This document shows positions 10,964-21,243 of a stretch of 64,000 nt of DNA, piece by piece. Position 1 is the first letter of the stretch. Each line of letters starts with the position of its first letter. The position numbers were made by a program, and so were the translations under genes. Where the stretch lies: NCBI RefSeq assembly GCF_001280085.1, contig NZ_LGED01000147.1, forward strand, positions 51,090-115,089, in the 5' to 3' direction. The notes beneath the pieces were generated by a model. The model was not told the DNA's origin. It saw nothing but the letters and a program-made list of their open reading frames with translations, and did not search any database. This DNA is from Saccharothrix sp. NRRL B-16348. Lineage in GTDB: Bacteria > Actinomycetota > Actinomycetes > Mycobacteriales > Pseudonocardiaceae.

Positions 10964-12127
10964 GTGAAGGAAGTCGTGCTGCTCGCGGGCACCAGACCCG
11001 AAGCGGTGAAGATCGCGCCGGTGGCGCTGGCGCTCGGCGACCACCCGGTGCTCCGGCCCGTGATCGTCCACAGTGGACAGCGCAACGGCATGGTCGAGCA
11101 GGCGTTGAGCGCGTTCGGCCTGCGCGTGGACGTCGAGCTGGACGTGCCGCGGGCCATCGGCGACCAGGCCGAGCTGCCGGCCCGCCTGGTCGCGGAGTTC
11201 GACCGGCTGCTGCGCCGGCGTGACCCGGCCGTCGTCCTCGTGCAGGGCGACACGACCACCGCGCTGGCCGGCGCGCTCGCCGCGTTCTGGCGCGGCATCC
11301 CGGTGGCGCACCTCGAAGCCGGCCTGCGCACCGGCGACCTCGCCGGGCCGTTCCCCCAGGCGGGCACTCGGCAGATGATCGCCCGGATCGCCACCCTGCA
11401 CCTCGCGCCGACCGACGACGACGCCGCCGCGCTCGTCCGTGAGGGCATGGCCGACCGCCGGATCGTGGTCACCGGCAACACCGTGGTCGACGCCGTGCAG
11501 CGCGTCGCCGCCGCCGACCTGCCCGCGCGCGACCCCGACCTCGCGCTGCTGGAACGCGTGCTCGACGAGCGCTCACAACGACTGGTGCTGGTCACCGTGC
11601 ACCGGCGCGAGTCGTGGGGCAGACCGCTGGCACGCGTGCTGCACGCCGTGCGGACCATCGCCGACCGGCACGCCGACGTGCGCGTGCTGCTGCCCGTGCA
11701 CCCGAACCCGCGGGTGCGCGCGGCGGCACGTGCGCTGCTCGGCGGGCACGAGCGGATCGTGGTGACGGAGCCGTTGGACTACTCCGACCTCGTGCGCGCG
11801 CTGCGCCGGTCCGCGCTGGTGCTCACCGACTCCGGCGGCATCCAGGAGGAGGCGCCCACGTTCGGCGTGCCCGTGCTGGTGCTGCGCGACACGACCGAGC
11901 GGGTGTCGGCGGTGGAGGCGGGTGGCGCGTGGCTGGTCGGCACCGACCCGATCCGGATCGTCGCCGAGGCGGGCTGGGTGCTCGGCGCGCGGCTGCGGCT
12001 GCCGCTGGGGCGCAACCCGTTCGGCGACGGCCGTGCGGCGGCCCGGGTGCGTGCCGCGTTGGAGCGACTCGTCGGTCTGCCGAGTGATTTCTCCAGCGCG
12101 CCGCTGCCGGTGCGCATCCCGTGCTGA
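10964..12127 (+). CDS. wecB: UDP-N-acetylglucosamine 2-epimerase (non-hydrolysing)
   Basis: 387 residues, GTG start. It interconverts UDP-GlcNAc and UDP-ManNAc, a precursor for cell-surface polymers. Signatures are GTRPEAVKIAPV at the start, HSGQRNGMVEQ, VQGDTTTALAGALAAF, HLEAGLRTGD, VTVHRRES and SGGIQEEAPTFGVPVLVLRDTTER. The length is normal for the family. It stands between two secreted-protein genes, so it may supply a sugar for a surface glycan made nearby, but no glycosyltransferase is in the window. Confidence 0.93.
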   Translation: MKEVVLLAGTRPEAVKIAPVALALGDHPVLRPVIVHSGQRNGMVEQALSAFGLRVDVELDVPRAIGDQAELPARLVAEFDRLLRRRDPAVVLVQGDTTTALAGALAAFWRGIPVAHLEAGLRTGDLAGPFPQAGTRQMIARIATLHLAPTDDDAAALVREGMADRRIVVTGNTVVDAVQRVAAADLPARDPDLALLERVLDERSQRLVLVTVHRRESWGRPLARVLHAVRTIADRHADVRVLLPVHPNPRVRAAARALLGGHERIVVTEPLDYSDLVRALRRSALVLTDSGGIQEEAPTFGVPVLVLRDTTERVSAVEAGGAWLVGTDPIRIVAEAGWVLGARLRLPLGRNPFGDGRAAARVRAALERLVGLPSDFSSAPLPVRIPC

Positions 12128-12261
12128 CGAAACCCCCGGTTTTCATCACTCGACCAGGTACGGATTTTTCCTCTTGCGGGTGATGTGCGCGCGAGATCGT
12201 CGGGTCGCGTCCGCCGGAGTTCGATAGTCCTCTCGTCCGTGAACAGCAGAAGGGCGACACG

Positions 12262-12924
12262 ATGAAGCAGATCGGAGCGCGCCGGGTCGGCGCCGTGACC
12301 GCGGCGCTCGTACTCGGCCTGGTCACCGCCGCGCCACCGGCCTCGGCGGCCAACCCGGCGGGGGTGGCGTCCGTCGGCTCCGCCGAGTTCACCAAGGCGG
12401 GCACGCGGGTCACCGTCGCGCCGCTGGCGCCGTGCGCGGTGGACGGCACGACGTCGAACTCGTCCGAGGCGGTGAGCCGCACGGGCGTCCGGTTCGGCGC
12501 GGGCACGTCGTCGTGCACCACCGCGGTGGTGGACCCGGACAACGGCACGACCACGTCCACGTCCGAGGCGGTCGGCACGGAGTTCGAGCTGTCGGCGCTG
12601 ATGTCGGCGGGCGGGCCGCGGCTGCGGGTGGCGAGGTGGAAGGTCACCTGCGCGGGCACCGTGTCCGGCACCAACGCGGGCTGGGCGGCGGACGGCCTCC
12701 AGGGCTTCACGGGCCTGCCCGCGCAGATCCCGACGAACTACGTGCACGAGGTGAAGGCGAGCGACGGCACCGTGCTGGCGACCGCGACGTTCGGCGAGAC
12801 GACCGTCCCGAACCCGAACGACGGCAGCATCGCGATGACCATGCTGCACCTGCGCTTCACCGAGGCGTCCACCCTGACCGGCGATGTCGTCCTCGGCGCG
12901 ACCGCCTGCTCCCCAACCCCCTGA
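12262..12924 (+). CDS. Secreted protein of unknown function
   Basis: 220 residues. A signal peptide (residues 1-30, cleavage after PASA) is followed by a Thr/Gly/Ala-rich beta-type domain with four Cys (about 54, 89, 133 and 217), which could form two disulfides outside the cell. There is no anchor, so it is probably released. The end HLRFTEASTLTGDVVLGATAC resembles the end of the domain at 9821, which suggests a related fold. AGAAGG stands before the ATG. A CGATAG box lies 35 bases before the ATG but without a matching -35. Confidence 0.7.
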   Translation: MKQIGARRVGAVTAALVLGLVTAAPPASAANPAGVASVGSAEFTKAGTRVTVAPLAPCAVDGTTSNSSEAVSRTGVRFGAGTSSCTTAVVDPDNGTTTSTSEAVGTEFELSALMSAGGPRLRVARWKVTCAGTVSGTNAGWAADGLQGFTGLPAQIPTNYVHEVKASDGTVLATATFGETTVPNPNDGSIAMTMLHLRFTEASTLTGDVVLGATACSPTP

Positions 12925-12935
12925 CCCTCGCGCGT

Positions 12936-13132
12936 GTCGAACGCTCAGGCCCCGCGTGTCGAACGCTCAGGACCCCCGAGTTCAACGCTCAGGACCGCGA
13001 CCGGCGGACGCGAACGCAGAACTCGCCCGACCCGAACGTTCGACACGCGCGCCTTGAGCGTTCGACACGCCCTACCTGAGGGTTCGACACGCCCTACCTG
13101 AGGGTTCGACACGCCCTGCTTGAGGGTTCGAC
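12936..13132. repeat. 22-base-period intergenic array B (3 forward + 5 reverse units)
   Basis: Between the convergent secreted-protein and pncA genes. Forward words are at 12936, 12958 and 12980 (GTCGAACGCTC twice, then GTTCAACGCTC). Reverse words are at 13034, 13056, 13078, 13100 and 13122 (mostly GAGGGTTCGAC). Three pairs mirror each other exactly around 13012; the last two reverse units are extra. The central gap is 43 bases. Confidence 0.92.
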
Positions 13133-13142
13133 ACGCGGGGGG

Positions 13143-13712
13143 TCAGGCGACGCGAGCGGTGCCGGACAGCGTCACGCCCGCGTCGCCGAGCCGGGTCAAC
13201 GCGCTGTCCACCGTCGCCTGCGACACGCCCGCCGTCAGGTCCAGCAGCACGGCGGTCGTGAACCCGGCGTTCGCCGCGTCCACCGCCGTCGCACGCACGC
13301 AGTGGTCGGTCGCGATCCCCACCACGTCCACCTGCTCGACGCCACGCGCCCGCAGCCAGTCCACCAGCTGCTCACCGGCCCGGGACGAGCCCTCGAAGCC
13401 CGAGTACGCCGCCGCGTACGCGCCCTTCGAGAACACCTCCTCCACCGCCGTCACGTCCAACTCCGGGTGGAACGCCGCACCGGCCGTCCCCGCCACGCAG
13501 TGCACCGGCCACGAGTCGACGAAGTCCGGCGTCTCGCTGAAGTGCGCCCCGGGATCGATGTGGTAGTCACGCGTCGCCACCACGTGGTCGTACGACGACG
13601 AAGCGACGTGCGCGGACACCGCCGCCGCCACGGCCGCCCCACCGGCCACCGCCAGGGAACCGCCCTCGCAGAAGTCGACCTGCACGTCCACCACGATCAG
13701 CGCCTTGCTCAT
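13143..13712 (-). CDS. pncA: Nicotinamidase / pyrazinamidase
   Basis: 189 residues. It deamidates nicotinamide to nicotinate for NAD recycling. All active-site residues are visible: the catalytic triad Asp9, Lys96 and Cys138 (ATDHCVRATA) and metal ligands Asp49, His51, His57 and His71. The spacing is almost the same as in M. tuberculosis PncA. It stands ten bases downstream of pncB on the same strand, so the two make a nicotinamide-to-NaMN salvage operon. In M. tuberculosis pncA lies elsewhere. Confidence 0.95.
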   Translation of the reverse strand: MSKALIVVDVQVDFCEGGSLAVAGGAAVAAAVSAHVASSSYDHVVATRDYHIDPGAHFSETPDFVDSWPVHCVAGTAGAAFHPELDVTAVEEVFSKGAYAAAYSGFEGSSRAGEQLVDWLRARGVEQVDVVGIATDHCVRATAVDAANAGFTTAVLLDLTAGVSQATVDSALTRLGDAGVTLSGTARVA

Positions 13713-13722
13713 CTTGCGCCCC

Positions 13723-14997
13723 CTACAGGAACGTCGTCGGGATCGCGGGCTCGCCGCGGGACAGCTTCAGACCTTCCCACGGCACGGTCACGAGGGCAGC
13801 ACGCAGCCGTTCCCGGCTCTCCGCCAGCGTGTCCAGGCCGTCCACCCGTCGGCCGGCGCGGATCAGCGGCACGGCGAGCAGCCGGTCGTGCGCGCCCATC
13901 GGCGGCTCGGCGTCGTGCGGGAACACGACCTCCTCCAACGCCGTTCCCGTCTCCTTGTGCCGCCGCAGCGCGCTCTTGCGCCCACCGCGCGACTCCTTGT
14001 GCGAGCTGCGCTTGGCCACCGGCCGCCCGTCCACCTCGACGAGCTTGTAGACCATGCCCGCGGTCGGCGCGCCGGACCCCGTGACCAGGGACGTGCCCAC
14101 GCCGTACGCGTCCACCGGCTCGGCGCGCAGCATCGCGATCGAGTACTCGTCCAGGTCGCCCGATACCACGATCCGGGTGTTCCGCGCGCCCAACGAGTCG
14201 AGCTGGTCCCGCGCCTGCCGCGCCAGCACGCCCAGGTCACCGGAGTCGATCCGCACCGCGCCCAACTCGGGCCCCGCGACCTCCACGGCGGTCTTGATGC
14301 CGTTGGTGATGTCGTAGGTGTCCACCAGGAGCGTCGTGTCCACGCCCAACGCCTCGATCTGGGACCGGAACGCCGACTCCTCGCTGTCGTGCAGCAGGGT
14401 GAACGCGTGCGCGCACGTGCCGGCGGTCGGGATGCCGTGCCGCCGTGCCGCCTCCAGGTTCGACGTCGCGGTGAACCCGGCCAGGTACGCGGCCCGGGCC
14501 GCCGCCACCGCCGCGTCCTCGTGCGTGCGGCGCGACCCCATCTCGATCATCCGCCGACCGTTGGCCGCGCCCACCATCCGGGCCGCGGCCGAGGCGATGG
14601 CGCTGTCGTGGTTGAGGATCGACAGGGCCAGCGTCTCCAGCACCACGCCCACGCCGAACGGTGCCCGCACGGACAGGATCGGCGAGCCCGGGAAGTACAG
14701 CTCGCCCTCCGGGTAGCCGTCCGCGTCACCGGTGAAGCGGTAGTCCGCCAGCCACGAGAGCGTGGCCTGGTCGACCACGTTCGTGCGTTCCAGCAGCTCA
14801 AGGTCACCCTCGGTGAACGTGAAGTCGGTGATCGCGTCCAGCAGCCTCCCGGTGCCCGCGACCACCCCGTACCGCCTGCCCTCCGGCAACCGCCGGGCGA
14901 AGACCTCGAAGACGCACGGCCGATCGGCGGTGCCGTCGCGCAGCGCCGCGGCGAGCATCGTCAACTCGTAGTGGTCGGTGAACAGCGACGTCGACAT
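13723..14997 (-). CDS. pncB: Nicotinate phosphoribosyltransferase
   Basis: 424 residues. It joins nicotinate to PRPP to make nicotinate mononucleotide. The N-terminus [13 protein letters not shown] is the family signature, with [17 protein letters not shown] and DSGDLG further on. An in-frame extension of 46 residues reaches back to 15135, but it runs through the clpS promoter region and lacks family similarity, so I start at the ATG at 14997. It is the equivalent of Rv1330c and is divergent from clpS, with 76 bases between the starts. Confidence 0.94.
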   Translation of the reverse strand: MSTSLFTDHYELTMLAAALRDGTADRPCVFEVFARRLPEGRRYGVVAGTGRLLDAITDFTFTEGDLELLERTNVVDQATLSWLADYRFTGDADGYPEGELYFPGSPILSVRAPFGVGVVLETLALSILNHDSAIASAAARMVGAANGRRMIEMGSRRTHEDAAVAAARAAYLAGFTATSNLEAARRHGIPTAGTCAHAFTLLHDSEESAFRSQIEALGVDTTLLVDTYDITNGIKTAVEVAGPELGAVRIDSGDLGVLARQARDQLDSLGARNTRIVVSGDLDEYSIAMLRAEPVDAYGVGTSLVTGSGAPTAGMVYKLVEVDGRPVAKRSSHKESRGGRKSALRRHKETGTALEEVVFPHDAEPPMGAHDRLLAVPLIRAGRRVDGLDTLAESRERLRAALVTVPWEGLKLSRGEPAIPTTFL

Positions 14998-15073
14998 GCG
15001 GGGAAGCCTAAGCGGTCGGCCAGGGTGCCCCTGCGGGCTCCACCGCGGACGGGAACATGACACCATTGGCGGT

Positions 15074-15373
15074 ATGACCACGCCCGTCGAGCATGAGCGG
15101 ACGCAGGTTGACCCGGCCGGCGAGGAGGTCCGCACGGAGGACCGCCCGTGGCAGACCTTGGTCTGGAACGACCCGGTGAACCTGATGTCCTACGTGACGT
15201 ACGTGTTCCAGAAGCTGTTCGGCTACAGCCGCGACCACGCGACGAAGTTGATGCTGGACGTGCACCACAAGGGCAGGGCGATCGTGTCGTCGGGGACCAA
15301 GGACAAGGTGGAGGCCGACGTGGCCAAGCTGCACGCGGCCGGGCTCTGGGCGACCATGCAGCGTTCGTCGTGA
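15074..15373 (+). CDS. clpS: ClpS adaptor protein
   Basis: 99 residues. It delivers N-degron substrates to the ClpC/ClpA-ClpP protease. The core [20 protein letters not shown] with the conserved N-D-x-x-N region, HHKGRAIV and the end [18 protein letters not shown] are typical. I chose ATG 15074; upstream in-frame codons overlap the divergent pncB start. A GTGA overlap couples it to the DUF2017 gene, the usual actinobacterial arrangement (Rv1331-Rv1332). Confidence 0.95.
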   Translation: MTTPVEHERTQVDPAGEEVRTEDRPWQTLVWNDPVNLMSYVTYVFQKLFGYSRDHATKLMLDVHHKGRAIVSSGTKDKVEADVAKLHAAGLWATMQRSS

Positions 15374-15927
15374 AGAAGTGGACACGCACCGGCGACCAGG
15401 TGCTCGGCCGGTTCGACCGGCAGGAAGCAGCCGTGGTGCGCGGCCTGGTGAGCCAGATCCAGGACATGCTGCTGGCACGCGCCGAGGAGGCGCCGCAGGA
15501 CGAGCTGGCGGAGCTGACCGGCATCCGCACCGGCCCGTCCACGCCGCCGGACGACCCGATCCTGGGTCGGCTGCTGCCCGACTTCCACCGGCTCGACCCC
15601 GACGCGCCCGACCCGGCCGAGGTCGACTCGGCCAACGCGCTGCGGTCGCTGCACGAGCCGGAGCTGCTGGACCTGAAGACCGGGGTCGCGGCGGTGGTGC
15701 TGGACACGTGCCCGCCCGACGGCGGTGAGGTGCGGCTGGCGCTGGACCAGGCCGAGGCGTGGCTGTCGGCGTTGAACGACGTGCGGCTGGCGCTGGGGAC
15801 GGCGCTGGACGTGCAGGAGGACATGCCGGACGAGCTGCCGCCGGACGACCCGCGGTCGCCGCACCTCGGTGTGTACCACTGGTTGACGTGGGTGCAGGAG
15901 ACGCTGGTCGAAGCGGTCATGAGCTGA
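15370..15927 (+). CDS. DUF2017 family protein
   Basis: 185 residues, soluble, acidic. DUF2017 proteins follow clpS in most actinobacteria and are of unknown function; the pairing suggests a role with N-degron proteolysis. Visible family features are [17 protein letters not shown] at the start, [12 protein letters not shown], and the [10 protein letters not shown] end. GTG start overlaps the clpS stop; its own stop overlaps the next ATG by one base. Confidence 0.88.
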   Translation: MKKWTRTGDQVLGRFDRQEAAVVRGLVSQIQDMLLARAEEAPQDELAELTGIRTGPSTPPDDPILGRLLPDFHRLDPDAPDPAEVDSANALRSLHEPELLDLKTGVAAVVLDTCPPDGGEVRLALDQAEAWLSALNDVRLALGTALDVQEDMPDELPPDDPRSPHLGVYHWLTWVQETLVEAVMS

Positions 15928-16517
15928 TGCTGGTCGGGCGTGCGGCGGGGGTGGCGGTGCTGCTGGCGCCCGCCGGCGCGGTGGCCGGGGTGGACGTGCG
16001 GGGCGCGCCGGTCGGCACGCGCGAGCTGGACCTGCTCGACCCGTCGACGTTGGTGCGGCGGGTGCACGCCGTGGTGCTGGGCGGCCCTGCCACGGTGGAC
16101 GGCGTCGTGCGCTGGCTGGCCGAACGCGGCCACGGCTTCCCCGTCGGCCCTCAGCCGCACGAAGTGGTCCCCATCGTGCCCGCCGCCGCACCTCTGGGCC
16201 TGCCTTCAGCCGATGGCTACGCCGCGTGCACGTCCGCCGTCCCGCTCGACACCTCTGCTTTCGCTCTCGTCGGCGAGACCGCGGTGGGCTTGGTCGTGGT
16301 GGACGCCGACCTGGACCCGGCGGAATGCCGACGGGTCGCGATGTCCGCCCACGACGCCTTCGCCCGCGCCGGCGTGACCGTGCCCGCGACCGTCTTCGCG
16401 GTGGCCACCGGCACCCCGACCGACACCCCGCTGAACGACCTCTGCACCACCGCCACCACCGCCCTGGAACAGGCCACCACCCGTTCCGAACGTTCAACTC
16501 ACCCGTCCCGAACGTAG
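15927..16517 (+). pseudogene. Shortened P1-family (DmpA-type) peptidase relative, probably inactive
   Basis: 196 residues against about 340 in Rv1333, which holds the same place in M. tuberculosis. It keeps the pieces LLAPAGAVAGVDVRGAPVGTRELDLLDP and VVRWLAERGHGFPVG and a C-terminal part (MSAHDAFARAGVTVPATVFAVATGTP). The N-terminal GVRVGH region and the central block with the autocatalytic nucleophile are missing. The frame is otherwise open and codon use is normal, so it may be a decayed gene or a shortened protein with a new role. The last codons and the stop fall inside repeat array C. Confidence 0.65.
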
Positions 16518-16629
16518 GACACGCGCGTTCCGAACGTAGGACACGCGCGAGAGTCCTACGTTCACGCCGCGCGAGTCCTACGTTCGGAACGACCGTGTCC
16601 TACGTTCAGAACACCCGAGTTCAACGCTC
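16488..16629. repeat. 22-base-period intergenic array C (3 reverse + 4 forward units)
   Basis: Between two genes on the same strand. Reverse words lie at 16488, 16510 and 16532, forward words at 16553, 16575, 16597 and 16619. Three pairs mirror exactly around 16547.5 with a 10-base centre. The order is reverse-then-forward, the opposite of arrays B, D and E. The last forward word is the TTCAACGCTC type. The first two units overlap the 3' end of the preceding gene. Confidence 0.92.
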
Positions 16630-16650
16630 AGGATCGGGTACCCGAGGGAC

Positions 16651-17175
16651 ATGGCGGGTGTGCAGAGGGCGTTCAGGTGGGTGCGGACCAGTCCTGCGGT
16701 GGACAAGGCGGCCGGTGCGTTGGCCGAGGCGGTGCCGGCGGCGCTGCGCAGGCGTGAGGTGACCGGCCTGCTGCGGGCACGGGCGCTCGGCCGGCCCGTG
16801 CACCCGGCGGTCGTGGCGCTGCCCATCGGGCTGTACGCGGCGTCGGCGGCGCTGGACCTCATGCCGGGCAGCGGCAAGGCGGCGCGCACGATGATCGGCG
16901 CCGGGCTGGCGGTCGCGCCCGCCGCGCTGGCGACCGAACTGGCCGAGTACGGCACGTTGGACGAGAAGCAGCGGCGCACGGCGTTCGTGCAGCTGACGGC
17001 CAACGCGGCCGCGACCGTGTGCTACCTCACGTCCTTCCGGCTCCGCGGCCACGGCTTCGGCGTGGTGGCCAGGGTCGTCTCGGCACTGGGGCTCGCGGCG
17101 CTCGGCGCGGGCGGTCTGCTCGGCGTCCGCACGGCCGATCCCGAAGCCCCGGGGGACGTCCGCGAACCGGTGTAG
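16651..17175 (+). CDS. DUF2231 membrane protein
   Basis: 174 residues. A soluble N-terminal stretch of about 45 residues is followed by four predicted membrane helices. LGRPVHPAVVALPIGLYAASA is the DUF2231 signature, with the conserved His between membrane segments that in relatives is suspected to bind haem or metal. Function unknown. It is an insertion between the P1-peptidase relative and mec relative to the mycobacterial order. A second DUF2231 protein lies at 26605. Confidence 0.82.
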   Translation: MAGVQRAFRWVRTSPAVDKAAGALAEAVPAALRRREVTGLLRARALGRPVHPAVVALPIGLYAASAALDLMPGSGKAARTMIGAGLAVAPAALATELAEYGTLDEKQRRTAFVQLTANAAATVCYLTSFRLRGHGFGVVARVVSALGLAALGAGGLLGVRTADPEAPGDVREPV

Positions 17176-17218
17176 TGCGAGTTCTCACACGGCGGGACAC
17201 CTTCCCCCACCACGTAGG

Positions 17219-17683
17219 ATGGTGGGCGTGCTGGTGATTCGCCGTGACCTCGTGGACGCGATGGTGGAGCATGCCCGTCGCGACCACCCGGACGAGGCGT
17301 GCGGCGTCATCGCGGGCCCGGAGGGGTCCGACCGCCCGGAGCGGTTCATCGCCATGGACAACGCCGAGCGCTCGCCGACGTTCTACCGCTTCGACTCGAT
17401 GGAGCAGCTGCGCGTCCACCGCGAGATGACCGCGAACGACGAGGAAACGATCGTCGTCTACCACTCGCACACGGCGACGGAGGCGTACCCCTCCCGCACG
17501 GACGTCTCGTACGCGAGCGAGCCGCAGGCGCACTACGTGCTCATCTCCACCCGTGACCCGGAGCAGCACGAGCTGCGCTCCTACCGGATCGTGGACGGCG
17601 TGGTGACCGAAGAGCCGGTCGAGGTCGTGGAGTCGTACATGTTCGCCCACACCGGCGCCGACGACACGCCCGACTGTCCCTGA
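17219..17683 (+). CDS. mec: Mec, CysO-cysteine peptidase (JAMM metalloprotease)
   Basis: 154 residues. It cleaves cysteine from the C-terminus of CysO after the CysM reaction, releasing free cysteine. The JAMM zinc site is complete: Glu26, His82-x-His84 and, seven residues on, Ser92-xx-Asp95. The stretches HARRDHPDEACGV, NAERSPTFYR and YHSHTATEAYPSRTDV match M. tuberculosis Rv1334 closely. It starts the mec-cysO-cysM operon, a route that works with thiocarboxylated CysO and is thought to resist oxidative stress. The ATG at 17219 has a weak ribosome site; GTG three codons on is possible. Confidence 0.95.
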   Translation: MVGVLVIRRDLVDAMVEHARRDHPDEACGVIAGPEGSDRPERFIAMDNAERSPTFYRFDSMEQLRVHREMTANDEETIVVYHSHTATEAYPSRTDVSYASEPQAHYVLISTRDPEQHELRSYRIVDGVVTEEPVEVVESYMFAHTGADDTPDCP

Positions 17684-19015
<1,332 letters not shown>

Positions 19016-19033
19016 GGCCAGAGAGCCGGAGGA

Positions 19034-19059
19034 GGGCCCCGCGTGATCACGCGGGGCCC
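19034..19059. terminator. Bidirectional terminator after cysM
   Basis: A 26-base perfect palindrome (13-bp arms GGGCCCCGCGTGA) between the convergent cysM and esterase genes, 18 bases after one stop and 10 bases before the other. It is likely to stop transcription from both sides. Confidence 0.85.
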
Positions 19060-19069
19060 TTCTCTCATG

Positions 19070-20398
19070 TCAGGCGATGGTGCAGGGCACTCCGTTGAGC
19101 CGGAACGAGGTGGGCTTCTCGGTGTTGCCGCCGTGCGTGGCCTGGAAGCCGAAGCCGACCGACGCGGACGGGCTGATCGTGCCGTTGTAGTTGACGTTGG
19201 TCGCGTTGACCATGCCGCTGGTCGGCGAGTAGGTCGCGCTCCAGCCGTTGGTGATGGTCTGCCCGTTGGGCAGGGTGAACGCGAAGGTCCACCCGCTCAC
19301 GGCCGTCGTGCCGGTGTTGACGACCGTGATGCTCGCGGTCAGGCCGGTGTTCCAGGCGTTGACGGCGTAGGTCACGCGGCAGTTCGGCACCGGTGACGTG
19401 GTGATGCTGCTGGTCGTGGACGTCCCGGTCGTCGTCGTGGTGGTCGTGGTGGTCGTCGTCGTGCCCGTAGTGGTGGTCGTGGTGGTGTCCACGGGCCGGT
19501 CCAAGCCGAAGAACTGGATGGCGCGCAACGCCATCCCCGCGCCCATCAGGTTGTGGCCGGTGCCCTGCATGGAGATGGCCTCGACCTTGTCGCCGTAACG
19601 GGTGCGCGTCCACCCGGACTGCGGGCTGTCGCTGGACGTCGGCGTGGTGGACAGGCCGTGCACGTTGGTCCACTGGTCGATCGTCTCGCCGAAGTTCGGG
19701 TACCGCAGCGTGTCGTCCGCGGTGCCGTGCCAGATCTGCACGCGCGGCCGCGTGCCGCTGTAGCCGGGGTACATGCCGCGGGCGAGGTTGCCCCACTCCT
19801 GCGGCGTCCGGAGCACCTGGCCGTTGGCGCACGCGCTGTTCCAGCCCGAGCCGTCCGTGGTGGCGAAGCAGCTCGCGGGCACGCCGGCGAACGCGGCGCC
19901 CGCGGCGAACACGTCCGGGTAGTTGGCCAGCATGACGTTCGTGGTCATCGCACCGGACGAGACGCCGGTGACGAACACGCGGCCCGTGTCGCCGTTGTAG
20001 CGCTGGAGCACGTACCGGACCATCGACATCAGCCCGACCGGGTCGCTGCCGCCGTCACGGCGCAGCGCCTGCTGGCTCGACACGTCGAAGCACTGGCCGC
20101 TGCGGGTCGCCGACGGGTAGATCACGATGAAGCCGTACTGGTCGGCCAGCCGGGCGAAGTCCGTGCCCGAGTGGAACGCCGGGCCGGTGCCCGTGCAGTA
20201 GTGCACGGCCAGCAGCACGCCGGGCCTGGCCTGGACGCGGTCCGGCACGTACAGGTGCATGCGCAGGTTGCTGGGGTTGGTGCCGAAGCCGGTGACCTCG
20301 GTCAGCGTGGCGGCCGACGCCTGCGGTGCGGCGACGAAGGCCAGCACGAAGGCCGCCGCGGCGACCAGGGAGGTCAGGATCGCGCCGAGGACCTTCAC
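19070..20398 (-). CDS. Secreted esterase (PHB-depolymerase/feruloyl-esterase type) with CBM2
   Basis: 442 residues. Signal peptide 1-29; alpha/beta-hydrolase domain of the short-chain PHA-depolymerase/CE1 type (30-300) with nucleophile Ser147 in TGVSSGA, Asp at 228/229 (HGTADDT) and His282 (GTGHNL); a Thr linker of about 30 residues; and a C-terminal CBM2 bounded by two Cys, which binds cellulose or xylan. The most likely substrates are acetyl or feruloyl esters on plant xylan, though PHA cannot be excluded. Its GTG start overlaps the deacetylase stop by four bases, so the two enzymes are made together. Confidence 0.9.
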   Translation of the reverse strand: MKVLGAILTSLVAAAAFVLAFVAAPQASAATLTEVTGFGTNPSNLRMHLYVPDRVQARPGVLLAVHYCTGTGPAFHSGTDFARLADQYGFIVIYPSATRSGQCFDVSSQQALRRDGGSDPVGLMSMVRYVLQRYNGDTGRVFVTGVSSGAMTTNVMLANYPDVFAAGAAFAGVPASCFATTDGSGWNSACANGQVLRTPQEWGNLARGMYPGYSGTRPRVQIWHGTADDTLRYPNFGETIDQWTNVHGLSTTPTSSDSPQSGWTRTRYGDKVEAISMQGTGHNLMGAGMALRAIQFFGLDRPVDTTTTTTTGTTTTTTTTTTTTGTSTTSSITTSPVPNCRVTYAVNAWNTGLTASITVVNTGTTAVSGWTFAFTLPNGQTITNGWSATYSPTSGMVNATNVNYNGTISPSASVGFGFQATHGGNTEKPTSFRLNGVPCTIA

Positions 20399-21078
20399 GG
20401 AGCCACCACCCGTCCGGTGTTGTCGATGCGGCCGGGGCAGAGGTTCTTGGCCGCCAGGCCTTGGACGATGCGCGACACGGCGTTGACCGTGTTCTGGTAG
20501 CTCGCGTGCATGAGCACGATGCCCCCGGCGTTCGCGCTGGTCGCCGAGCGCACGATGGCGTCGGTCGACGCGCCGTTCCAGTCCTGCGTGTCGACCGACC
20601 AGATGACCTGGGTCAGGCCGAGCTTGCGCGCCTCGGTCTGCACGGTGCCGTTCGTCGCGCCGTAGGGCGGGCGGAACAGCGTCGGCGTCTGGCCGGTGGC
20701 GTTGCGGATCGCGTTCTGGGTGTCGCCGAGCTCCTTGGCCACGGCGGCGGCGCCCAGGTTCGTCAGGTACGGGTGCGACCACGAGTGGTTGCCGATCCAC
20801 ATGCCCGCCTGCGCGGCCTCACGGGTCAGCTGCGGCTGCTGCTGCACGCGTGAGCCGAGGTCGAAGAACGTGGCCCGCGCGCCCGCCGAGCGCAACGCGC
20901 TCAGCAGCGGACGGGTGAACTGCGCGTTCGGGCCGTCGTCGTAGGTCAGCGCGACGTACCCGTTGCAGGCGAGCGCGACCGGGCCGGCTTTCGGCGCGGG
21001 AGCGGCGCCCGCGGCGTTCGCGGACAGCAGTGGCGCGACCAACAGCAGCACCACGGCCAGAAGGGTTCTCAAGACCAT
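20395..21078 (-). CDS. Secreted polysaccharide deacetylase (CE4, NodB domain)
   Basis: 227 residues. Signal peptide 1-28, then a NodB domain: TYDDGP with Asp47-Asp48, metal His98 and His102 (HSWSHP), RPPYG, and the C-terminal LMHAS block. It removes acetyl groups from xylan, chitin or peptidoglycan; pairing with a CBM2 esterase favours plant xylan. The ATG at 21078 follows AAGGAGGAGG, so the 22 extra codons upstream are not used. It is the first gene of a two-gene operon with a LacI-type operator about 150 bases upstream. Confidence 0.92.
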   Translation of the reverse strand: MVLRTLLAVVLLLVAPLLSANAAGAAPAPKAGPVALACNGYVALTYDDGPNAQFTRPLLSALRSAGARATFFDLGSRVQQQPQLTREAAQAGMWIGNHSWSHPYLTNLGAAAVAKELGDTQNAIRNATGQTPTLFRPPYGATNGTVQTEARKLGLTQVIWSVDTQDWNGASTDAIVRSATSANAGGIVLMHASYQNTVNAVSRIVQGLAAKNLCPGRIDNTGRVVAP

Positions 21079-21229
21079 TCCCTCCTCCTTGAGGATCACG
21101 GCGTGAGTTGCCGTCACTATGTGTCGCCGGACGGTCGCGGACAATGAGTTTCGGGAAAGTTGCGAGTCTCAAATGGCGTGTTGAGCTGCGACAACGTGCG
21201 GTGCACCCGTTTGGGCGCGTCGGCTGCGC

Positions 21230-21243
21230 CCGAAACGTTTCGG
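21230..21243. promoter_or_regulatory. LacI-family-type operator
   Basis: The perfect 14-base palindrome CCGAAACGTTTCGG has the central CG and AANCGNTT core typical of LacI-family regulators. It lies about 150 bases upstream of the deacetylase-esterase operon and about 255 bases before the divergent MBL gene. The rest of 21079-21498 has no gene I can support. No LacI gene is in the window, so the regulator would act from elsewhere. Confidence 0.55.

Noticed and set aside
14998..15135. 46-residue extension of PncB
   Set aside because: It overlaps the clpS start and leader, and the family N-terminus begins at 14997.
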